Assembly: GCA_003663695.1 (NCBI GenBank)
Contig: QMUB01000099.1
Span: 1-5,505, forward strand
Length of the DNA stretch: 5,505 bases
DNA from: Thermococci archaeon
GTDB lineage: Archaea > Methanobacteriota_B > Thermococci > Thermococcales > Thermococcaceae
Direction: 5' to 3'
The stretch's first letter is position 1. Each line of letters begins with the position of its first letter. The notes beneath the pieces were generated by a model. It saw nothing but the letters and a program-made list of their open reading frames with translations, made no database searches and was not told where the DNA came from. Below, piece by piece: positions 1 through 5,505 of this stretch. The position numbers and the translations under genes were made by a program.

Positions 1-126
1 AAGAGCAAGATATGTCTGGTGATAACTATGCAGAGCACACGAGAGAGCTCGGTCATTAGATACTAAAAGAATCCGTTATTTTCTTAAAACCTCCTTCCGC
101 CTTAATATGATCAGAATAGGGTCATC

Positions 127-138
127 AAACAAAAAGAG
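127..138 (-). terminator. Candidate oligo-T terminator after phoU
   Basis: About eight bases past the phoU stop codon the minus strand reads CTCTTTTTGTTT, a T-rich stretch of the kind at which archaeal RNA polymerase terminates. It would end the pst operon transcript. No hairpin is evident. The remaining bases to the left edge show no supportable gene. Confidence 0.4.
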
Positions 139-145
139 TTGGAAT

Positions 146-748
146 CTAAGTTCTCCTACCCTCTTTCACATAAACAGCTGCCCGTCCTATGTACTTAGCA
201 TGGTCACTCATCCTCTCAAGGTGCCTGAGTATCAAAGCCTCAACGGCCTTACAAATATCCAAATTCTCCTTGAGCTCCTCTATGCTGGTTATGTAAAGCT
301 CATCCACCTTTTTGTCCAATTCTAAAAGCCTTCCGGTAGATACCTCATCTCTTTCGAGAAACGTTCTGAGTGCAAGCTCAATCATTTCCCTGACAATCCC
401 GAGTGCCTGTTTTGACTTCTCAAACTCACAGCTGGCACCGGTTATTTTCAGTGCCCTCTCTATCTCCATAGCATATCTTGAGACCCTATACAGGTCGTAG
501 CTGACATCTATCGATGCTTGGATGTACCTGAGATCAGACGCCATTGGCTGATACCTTACGAGCAGTTCGGTTGCTATCTCAACAAGCTCATCCCTGAGGA
601 TATGAAGCTTGCTTGAGTTGTCCTCTATGCTATCACTCCCACCCTCGAAGATATTTTCGAGGGAGTTAACACACTCCAAAACCGTGCTTCCCATCTCTTG
701 GAGTATCTTCTCAATCTGCTTTAATCCCAAATCCAGAAACTTTCTCAT
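146..748 (-). CDS. phoU: PhoU-family phosphate transport regulator
   Basis: This 200-residue, all-helical protein has the two-repeat layout of PhoU, the cytoplasmic partner of the Pst transporter that restrains phosphate uptake or signalling. Repeat 1 carries [12 protein letters not shown] (65-76), a close match to the PhoU signature RYQPxAxDLRxI. It is followed by [12 protein letters not shown] (85-96), where the family usually has (E/D)LERIGDxAxNI, so the usual metal-ligand Asp is replaced by Arg91. Repeat 2 carries [12 protein letters not shown] (176-187), which keeps Glu178 and Asp182. There is no signal peptide or membrane segment. Its ATG overlaps the pstB stop codon (ATGA), with GGGGTG just upstream, so it is the last gene of the operon and probably translationally coupled. 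Archaea lack the PhoR/PhoB pair through which bacterial PhoU acts, so the signalling route here is unknown; a direct effect on PstB is plausible. Family assignment is secure; the effect of the altered first motif is inference. Confidence 0.95.
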   Translation of the reverse strand: MRKFLDLGLKQIEKILQEMGSTVLECVNSLENIFEGGSDSIEDNSSKLHILRDELVEIATELLVRYQPMASDLRYIQASIDVSYDLYRVSRYAMEIERALKITGASCEFEKSKQALGIVREMIELALRTFLERDEVSTGRLLELDKKVDELYITSIEELKENLDICKAVEALILRHLERMSDHAKYIGRAAVYVKEGRRT

Positions 749-1509
749 CCCAACACCCCCGTAACATACTGTTCGGTAAGCTCATGTTCAGGATTTTCAA
801 ACACCTTTCTTGTAGGCCCTAATTCTATAAGCTCACCAAGGTAAAGGAAAGCAACATAATCACTCACACGGGCAGCCTGTGCTGGAGAATGGGTAACCAA
901 AATTATCGTGTATTTCTTCTTAAGCTCAAACAATAGCTCCTCTATTTTCTTTGTTCCAACGGGGTCTATGTTTGCCGTCGGCTCATCCATCAACAGAATC
1001 TTTGGCTTCATTGCAAGTGCCCTTGCGATAACTAAGCGTTGCCTCTGCCCACCGCTTAGGTTCGAGGGATAATCATCAAGCCTATCCTTCACCTCATCCC
1101 ATAATGCCGCCTTCTTCAGCGCCCATTCAACCCTCTTGTCTAGCTCTTCTTTTGACCTCACAAGCCCATTGAGCTTCAGTCCTATGGCAACATTATCGTA
1201 AATCGTTAGATGGGGAAAAGGGTTGGGATACTGAAAAACCATGCCAACTTCTCTTCTGACTTCAATTGGATCAACATTTGGAGCGTAAATGTTCCTTCCA
1301 AGGATTCTAACCTCTCCCTCCACTCTAGCTTCGCTGTTGAGCTCAAGAAGCCTGTTGAATGCCCTGAGCATGGTCGATTTTCCACAGCCGCTTGGCCCCA
1401 TCAGAGCAAAGACCACATTTTTTGGGACTTTCAAGTTCACACCTTTAATAACCATGTTGTTACCATAGTAAACCTTTAGATCCCTAGTTTCAAGGGCAAG
1501 CTCGATCAT
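745..1509 (-). CDS. pstB: Phosphate ABC transporter ATP-binding protein PstB
   Basis: This is the ATPase that powers phosphate import (EC 7.3.2.1); it works as a dimer on the cytoplasmic face of PstC-PstA. Its 254 residues match the usual PstB length of about 250. All nucleotide-binding motifs are present in order: Walker [10 protein letters not shown] (38-46), Q-loop Gln93 in [12 protein letters not shown] signature LSGGQ (151-155), Walker B ILLMDEPT (171-178), and the switch His207 in VTHS. The FQxPNPFP stretch and [19 protein letters not shown] (211-229) are typical of PstB rather than other importers. The D-loop reads TANIDP where TSALDP is usual, which is a mild change. The start codon ATG overlaps the pstA stop (ATGA), with GGAGGTGA four bases upstream, so the start is well supported. 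The gene ends overlapping phoU. Confidence 0.97.
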   Translation of the reverse strand: MIELALETRDLKVYYGNNMVIKGVNLKVPKNVVFALMGPSGCGKSTMLRAFNRLLELNSEARVEGEVRILGRNIYAPNVDPIEVRREVGMVFQYPNPFPHLTIYDNVAIGLKLNGLVRSKEELDKRVEWALKKAALWDEVKDRLDDYPSNLSGGQRQRLVIARALAMKPKILLMDEPTANIDPVGTKKIEELLFELKKKYTIILVTHSPAQAARVSDYVAFLYLGELIELGPTRKVFENPEHELTEQYVTGVLG

Positions 1510-2339
1510 ACCTTCACCTCCCTAAGACTGAGCCTTACCGGGATGAATATCCCAAGGAATATTAAAAGTAGAATCAGCGATGCTCCCCATGCCATTTCGT
1601 GGTGCTCCTTTGCGGGGCTCTGAATTAGAGTATATATGAGTAGAGGGATCGCCCCTACAGGTTTTGTGATTCCAATCTGATACGTCTGGTATGAGCCGCC
1701 AACTGTAAAAAGAAGGGGAGCTGTTTCGCCAGCTACCTTAGCAATTCCTATAAGGACACCAGTTAAAATTCCTCTCTTCGCCATTGGCACTAAAACCCTA
1801 AAAACTGCCTTTACCCTTGTGAGTCCAAGGGAAAAAGCTGCATCCCTATATTCGAACGGAATTTGTCTCATTGCTTCATGCGTGTAAACTGCAACATAGG
1901 GCATCATTATTATCGCCAGTGACAGTGCCCCAGCAAGAGCTGAGTACGTACCCATTGGAACAACCAACATCTGCATGATGAAGACTCCCACAAGTATCGT
2001 CGGAAATTCAAGCATTATCTGGAGCAGGGACTTAGTTGCCTTTCCGAGCGTACTCTCTGGATACTCGTAGGCATAAACTCCCACGAGGAAAGCAACTGGG
2101 AGACCAATGAGAGAGGCTAGAAAAACTAAAATAAACGTTCCAATAATAGCTGGTCCTATCCCACCATCGGAGAGCCTTCCGGTTATGAATGTTATCCTCC
2201 TACTCAAAATTACATGGATACCATTATTAAACACGCTGTAAATTATGTGAAAGAGAGGAGAGAACATTAGCACGGTTAAAGCGCCAATAAGGAATAGGAA
2301 CAGCTTTTCTTTGAGCTTTCTGACGTTATAGCCTGACAT
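1506..2339 (-). CDS. pstA: Phosphate ABC transporter permease PstA
   Basis: This is one of the two membrane subunits that form the phosphate channel. Its 277 residues include about six hydrophobic segments, near 12-36, 63-90, 104-128, 132-153, 190-215 and 251-270. The cytoplasmic EAA coupling loop, which docks on PstB, is visible as [20 protein letters not shown] (166-185). The [11 protein letters not shown] segment (201-211) is the PstA-type version of the GE(T)AP motif and separates it from PstC, which has AIGETTAV. The ATG lies 14 bases inside the end of pstC. Purine-rich AGGAGGTGGGAGG just upstream, itself part of the pstC coding sequence, can serve as the ribosome binding site. The overlap suggests coupled translation and roughly equal amounts of the two permeases. 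Confidence 0.96.
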   Translation of the reverse strand: MSGYNVRKLKEKLFLFLIGALTVLMFSPLFHIIYSVFNNGIHVILSRRITFITGRLSDGGIGPAIIGTFILVFLASLIGLPVAFLVGVYAYEYPESTLGKATKSLLQIMLEFPTILVGVFIMQMLVVPMGTYSALAGALSLAIIMMPYVAVYTHEAMRQIPFEYRDAAFSLGLTRVKAVFRVLVPMAKRGILTGVLIGIAKVAGETAPLLFTVGGSYQTYQIGITKPVGAIPLLIYTLIQSPAKEHHEMAWGASLILLLIFLGIFIPVRLSLREVKV

Positions 2340-3249
2340 TTGCCTCCCACCTCCTCAAGAGGTAAATCCCCGCCAAATTGACAACCAGACCTATTGCAAA
2401 CAGAACTAAACCAGCGGCAAACAGAGCTGAGGTCATGTACTCGTATATGAAGGCATTTCCAAACTGGTTTGCTATCAAGGATGAGATTGTATACCCGGGA
2501 GCAAACAGGGCTAAACTCAAGTTGAAGGTGTTCCCTATAACTAGGCTGACTGCTGTGGTTTCTCCAATTGCCCTCCCAAATGCTAGGATTATGCCTGAGT
2601 AAATAGCTGGCTTTATATAACCAAGTAAAATTTTTGTTGCCTCAAGTCGGGTTGCACCAAGGCTGTAAATTGCTTCACGGTAAGTGAATGGAATCATCTG
2701 ATAGGCTTCTCTTATTATAGCCGAAGCGAAAGGGGCTACCATTATTCCGAGCAGAACACCTGCGGAGAGGTAGCTGAATCCCGTTATCGGAGGATAGGAA
2801 CACATGGGCAGGAAAGACAGGTAATTGTGTAAAGGTTGCATAACAATCTTTTTTAAAAGGGGGACAAGGACAAAAACTCCCCATATCCCATAGATTATTG
2901 TTGGTAAACCCGCCATAACATCCGAAAGGATTATCAACCACTCTTTAACCCTCTTTGGGGCATAATCAATGACAAAAACCGAATAAGCCAAGGAAAGTGG
3001 CAGGGTTATCAATATTGCTATCACTGAGGTATATATGCTTCCCCATATCGCCACCAATACACCGTAATGTTCTTTACTCGGCTCTTCAGCAGCTTTCCAC
3101 ATGTTTTTGAGATATATGTCGAGCCCTTCTCTGTGGAATATTGGCATTGAATTGTAAACATAAACGGCAAGCATCAACACAAAAAGAGCAAAGACAAAAA
3201 CAACAAAAGGCATAAGGATGTGTCTCAAATTTATCTGCCTTCTTTTCAT
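2326..3249 (-). CDS. pstC: Phosphate ABC transporter permease PstC
   Basis: This is the second channel-forming subunit of the Pst importer and partner of PstA. From the chosen start it has 307 residues and about six hydrophobic segments (near 10-32, 66-92, 104-131, 160-181, 215-240, 274-298). A hydrophilic outer loop between the first two matches the PstC layout. The EAA loop is EAIYSLGATRLEATKILLGY (192-211), followed by AFGRAIGETTAVSLVIGN (223-240), the PstC signature region. I chose ATG at 3249 because AGGAGGT sits five bases upstream. An in-frame TTG at 3265-3267 would add six residues, but its purine run abuts the codon. The gene begins just after the decayed alkaline phosphatase remnant and overlaps pstA by 14 bases. 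Confidence 0.96.
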   Translation of the reverse strand: MKRRQINLRHILMPFVVFVFALFVLMLAVYVYNSMPIFHREGLDIYLKNMWKAAEEPSKEHYGVLVAIWGSIYTSVIAILITLPLSLAYSVFVIDYAPKRVKEWLIILSDVMAGLPTIIYGIWGVFVLVPLLKKIVMQPLHNYLSFLPMCSYPPITGFSYLSAGVLLGIMVAPFASAIIREAYQMIPFTYREAIYSLGATRLEATKILLGYIKPAIYSGIILAFGRAIGETTAVSLVIGNTFNLSLALFAPGYTISSLIANQFGNAFIYEYMTSALFAAGLVLFAIGLVVNLAGIYLLRRWEANVRL

Positions 3250-3254
3250 TTTGT

Positions 3255-3261
3255 ACCTCCT
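3255..3261 (-). promoter_or_regulatory. Ribosome binding site of pstC
   Basis: AGGAGGT on the minus strand lies five bases before the ATG at 3249. It decides the pstC start against the upstream TTG. It also explains how pstC can be translated efficiently although the gene in front of it is broken and no longer runs up to its start codon. It overlaps the stop codon (3260-3262) of the out-of-frame relic of the phosphatase gene. Confidence 0.85.
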
Positions 3262-3660
3262 ATTCAACTCCTCCCACCGAGATTATTCTGCTTTCAATTA
3301 AAGACTCTGATTTCCTCCCGCTGGCTCGACGAACGTGAGATACCATGCAAGCATGCAGTCGGTATAGTTTTTATTACCAACTGCTGTTATTGCCATCTCT
3401 GCGGCGGCCGAGTCGGTAACTTCTCCGCTCAGTGAGTAGGTCCCCTCAAACCCTGTTACTGGAAATTCCTCCATGTTCAGATGATCGTGAACCAGTCTTG
3501 TAAGTTCAACCTGTCCAAAGTCCATATCATCCCCAATCAATATGACTATATTCTTAACACCTTGCGACTTTGGACTCGCATTAACAAAGTTACCCATAGA
3601 GAAGATGACCAATAATAAAAGGAGGGATGAAAGAAGCTTTCTAACATCCATTATTCTCAT
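3260..3660 (-). pseudogene. Truncated alkaline phosphatase remnant (PhoA family)
   Basis: The residual ORF (stop at 3298) encodes only about 117-120 residues; complete archaeal alkaline phosphatases are roughly four times longer. A second ATG at 3651 is better spaced (9-10 bases) from GGAGGG than the one at 3660 that overlaps the pstS stop. Numbering from it, residues 1-25 form a signal peptide. KNIVILIGDDMDFGQVE (33-49) matches the family KNxIxxIGDGMG strand with the metal ligand Asp41, and EFPVTGFEGTYS (62-73) and VTDSAAA (78-84) match the region holding the Ser81 nucleophile. Two glycines of GDGMG are Asp here. After residue 84 similarity fades. In another frame (3260-3346) MVSHV and ESLIES resemble the later TPAxFxAHV...LIES region, suggesting a small deletion with frameshift; the rest, with the other metal ligands, is missing. 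It probably once released phosphate from esters for PstS. Catalytic activity is not expected. Confidence 0.8.
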
Positions 3661-4790
3661 CCCTCCTGTATCATCTCAACAGCCTTGAAACCTATTTCAG
3701 CGACCTCCTTTGGCAACCCAACATATCCTGGAGCCAGATTCTCCGATTTCTGACCCTCAGTTAAAATCCATCTGAGAAACTCTTTAATAGCCTTGACTTT
3801 TTCTGGGCTGTAGTGCTTGCCTTCCTTGTTCTGCCAGACTAATAAGTGGGTAAATGCAACAATTGGATATGAATCCTTTCCAGGGGCATCTAACAACTGC
3901 TTAAGGTCTTCCTTATAACCTTGAGTCGAATTTGGAATATATGATTTAACATTTGCTACAGCTGTCTTTATTGTTTCTTCTGTTGGCTTAACGAATTCCC
4001 CAGCTTTATTTTCCAATGCCGCAACTGGGAGATTTTCATTTATCGCATAAGATAACTCGGTGTATGCTATGCTGTACTTTGTCTGTTTCAGAATTGCAAC
4101 AACTCCGGGGTTTCCTTTTCCAGCTACACCTCTTCCCATCTTATCCACTGGCCAGTCAACAACTTTTCCAGCACCAACTTTCTCAGACCATTCCTTGCTT
4201 ATCTGAGTGAGATATGTTGTGAATATTGCTGTTGTTCCGCTTGAATCACTTCTGTGAATAACGATTATCTTCTTATGAGGCAATTTTGCGCTTGGATTGA
4301 CCCCCTTTATCGCTTTATCGTCCCAGTACTCAATTTCACCGAGAAATATCTTCGCCAAAACATCCTTGGTGAGCTTCAGCTCGTTAACTCCAGGCACGTT
4401 GAAAACAACAACGACAGCTCCAACAACCTCCGGGAACTGAAGGGGCTGATCCCCTGTCGCAAGGAACTTCTTCCAACTTGCCTCTTTAACCGGCGGATCT
4501 GTTCTTCCTATATCCGCAAGCCCCTTGAGAAAAGCTTCTTGACCATGCCCACTTCCACCGCCTTCGTATTCAATTTTAACGTTTGGATTGAGCTTTTGGT
4601 AGATTTCAATCCATTTCTGAATTTGGTACATTGGAAAGGTCGCACCAGTGGTGCGTATAATTATCTGTTGCTGGGGGACTTGTTTGGTGTTAGTCAGTGT
4701 TTTTTCTCCTTGTTCTTGACTTATGCATCCACTGGCTACAAGCCCAAGAGTTAATACAAACACTGTTAATGCCGTGTAGATCTTTTTCAT
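3657..4790 (-). CDS. pstS: Phosphate-binding lipoprotein PstS
   Basis: This is the extracellular phosphate-binding protein that feeds PstC-PstA. From ATG 4790 it has 377 residues. An N-terminal signal ends in a lipobox, VASGC, with Cys22 as the likely lipid anchor, followed by a polar Gln/Thr-rich linker (24-42). Phosphate-site motifs of the PstS family follow: TGATFP (48-53), EGGGSGHGQ (76-84), IGRTDPP (94-100, the usual SDxPL position) and HRSDSSGTT (179-187). An upstream ATG (4857-4859) would add 23 residues, but the TATA box at 4821-4830 would then fall inside the coding region and the lipoprotein signal would be buried. GGTGA five bases before 4790 supports the shorter form. The stop overlaps the start of the phosphatase remnant (ATGA). 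This is the first gene of the operon; its promoter is described separately. Confidence 0.95.
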   Translation of the reverse strand: MKKIYTALTVFVLTLGLVASGCISQEQGEKTLTNTKQVPQQQIIIRTTGATFPMYQIQKWIEIYQKLNPNVKIEYEGGGSGHGQEAFLKGLADIGRTDPPVKEASWKKFLATGDQPLQFPEVVGAVVVVFNVPGVNELKLTKDVLAKIFLGEIEYWDDKAIKGVNPSAKLPHKKIIVIHRSDSSGTTAIFTTYLTQISKEWSEKVGAGKVVDWPVDKMGRGVAGKGNPGVVAILKQTKYSIAYTELSYAINENLPVAALENKAGEFVKPTEETIKTAVANVKSYIPNSTQGYKEDLKQLLDAPGKDSYPIVAFTHLLVWQNKEGKHYSPEKVKAIKEFLRWILTEGQKSENLAPGYVGLPKEVAEIGFKAVEMIQEG

Positions 4791-4795
4791 GATCT

Positions 4796-4800
4796 TCACC
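4796..4800 (-). promoter_or_regulatory. Ribosome binding site of pstS
   Basis: GGTGA on the minus strand lies five bases before ATG 4790 and fixes the pstS start. With the TATA box centred about 25 bases further upstream, transcription should start near 4798-4803. The leader would then be only about 10 bases and consist almost entirely of this site. The TSS position is inferred from the usual archaeal TATA spacing. Confidence 0.75.
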
Positions 4801-4820
4801 GAAGAGGAGTTAGCATGCCA

Positions 4821-4837
4821 TATATATAAAGATTGCC
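4821..4837 (-). promoter_or_regulatory. Archaeal BRE/TATA promoter of the pst operon
   Basis: On the minus strand TTTATATATA (4830 to 4821) is a strong TATA box. GGCAAT (4837 to 4832) just upstream is an acceptable TFB-recognition (BRE) element, matching five of six positions of RNWAAW. It sits 31 bases before the pstS ATG, the right distance for a very short leader. No comparable promoter is evident before the downstream genes, which overlap, so this one probably drives pstS through phoU. Confidence 0.75.
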
Positions 4838-4847
4838 GCAATAAAAT

Positions 4848-4908
4848 ATAGTTTTGCAATTACATATATAGCTGACTACGTATAACTATATAAAAACTGC
4901 ATAACTAT
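4848..4908. repeat. Three copies of a TGCATAACTAT-like motif upstream of the pst promoter
   Basis: TGCATAACTAT occurs at 4898-4908 (+). CGTATAACTAT at 4879-4889 (+) matches 9 of 11 positions. TGCAAAACTAT, read on the minus strand from 4858 to 4848, matches 10 of 11. The two plus-strand copies are 19 bp apart, about two helical turns, and the inverted copy lies about 10 bp upstream of the BRE. Placement just upstream of BRE/TATA suits an archaeal activator site. A phosphate-responsive regulator is the natural guess, but none is encoded here and I know of no established Thermococcales phosphate operator to compare with. The region is AT-rich, so chance similarity is possible. Confidence 0.4.
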
Positions 4909-4923
4909 CTAAAGGATGAAAAA
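4892..4923 (-). terminator. Candidate oligo-T terminators before the pst promoter
   Basis: Downstream of the trm14 remnant's last stop codon the minus strand has two T5 runs, in CTCTTTTTC (T5 at 4923-4919) and CAGTTTTTA (T5 at 4896-4892). Archaeal polymerase often terminates at such runs without a hairpin. They would insulate the pst operon from the upstream transcription unit. The second overlaps the repeated motif. Evidence is only base composition and position. Confidence 0.35.
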
Positions 4924-4928
4924 GAGCG

Positions 4929-5504
<576 letters not shown>

Positions 5505-5505
5505 C

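Noticed and set aside
3..56. Possible 3' end of a convergent plus-strand gene (frame 3 ends at TAG 54-56; frame 1 ends at TAA 64-66)
   Set aside because: Only about 18-21 codons are visible and two frames are open; neither shows a recognisable motif, so a gene cannot be supported.
1..56. Minus-strand ATG at 56 opening a frame to the left edge
   Set aside because: About 18 codons, no ribosome binding site directly before it and no recognisable sequence.
111..127. C/D-box guide RNA suggested by TGATGA and CTGA on the minus strand after phoU
   Set aside because: The boxes are only 7 bases apart, too close for a guide, and no second C'/D pair follows.
3250..3267. TTG start for pstC six codons upstream
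   Set aside because: The purine run directly abuts the TTG, whereas AGGAGGT is ideally placed five bases before ATG 3249.
4254..4754. 166-codon plus-strand ORF opposite pstS
   Set aside because: It is an antisense shadow of the well-supported pstS coding sequence, with no ribosome binding site or family features.
4791..4859. Upstream extension of pstS to the ATG at 4857-4859, giving 400 residues
   Set aside because: The TATA box and ribosome binding site would lie inside the coding region, and the extra 23 residues would precede and bury a clear lipoprotein signal peptide.

Overview
The window looks like chromosomal DNA from a hyperthermophilic euryarchaeon of the Thermococcales (Pyrococcus/Thermococcus type). 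The evidence is strong GGAGGT/GGTGA ribosome binding sites, ATGA stop/start overlaps, an archaeal BRE/TATA promoter, AGA/AGG/ATA-rich codons and the character of the encoded proteins. Every gene that can be supported lies on the minus strand, so the genes are transcribed from high to low coordinates.

Reading in the direction of transcription: at the right edge (5271-5504) is the C-terminal end of an unrecognised gene. Four bases after it begins a decayed gene (4929-5266). Its start and end match the THUMP-domain tRNA m2G methyltransferase family (Trm14/TrmN), but its middle is gone and the remaining reading frame is broken. Next is a short intergenic region (about 4791-4928) with candidate T-run terminators, three copies of an 11-bp motif resembling TGCATAACTAT, and a BRE/TATA promoter. 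This promoter serves the phosphate operon pstS (3657-4790), a truncated alkaline phosphatase (about 3260-3660), pstC (2326-3249), pstA (1506-2339), pstB (745-1509) and phoU (146-748). Most junctions in the operon overlap by 4-14 bases. The only gap is the one left by the decayed phosphatase in front of pstC, which has its own strong ribosome binding site.

Together the genes make a high-affinity phosphate importer. PstS is a lipoprotein that binds phosphate outside the cell, PstC and PstA form the membrane channel, PstB is the ATPase, and PhoU is the associated regulator. The intact ancestor probably also secreted an alkaline phosphatase, made from the same transcript, that released phosphate from organic esters for PstS to capture. 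That function appears lost here: only the signal peptide, the first metal-ligand region, the Asp-Ser-Ala nucleophile motif and a probable out-of-frame relic survive.

The window is otherwise an ordinary metabolic region. I see no mobile element, CRISPR array, tRNA or rRNA. The points most worth following are the two gene remnants on either side of pstS, the repeated motif upstream of the pst promoter, and the degenerate first metal motif of PhoU. The left 145 bases hold no gene I can support.
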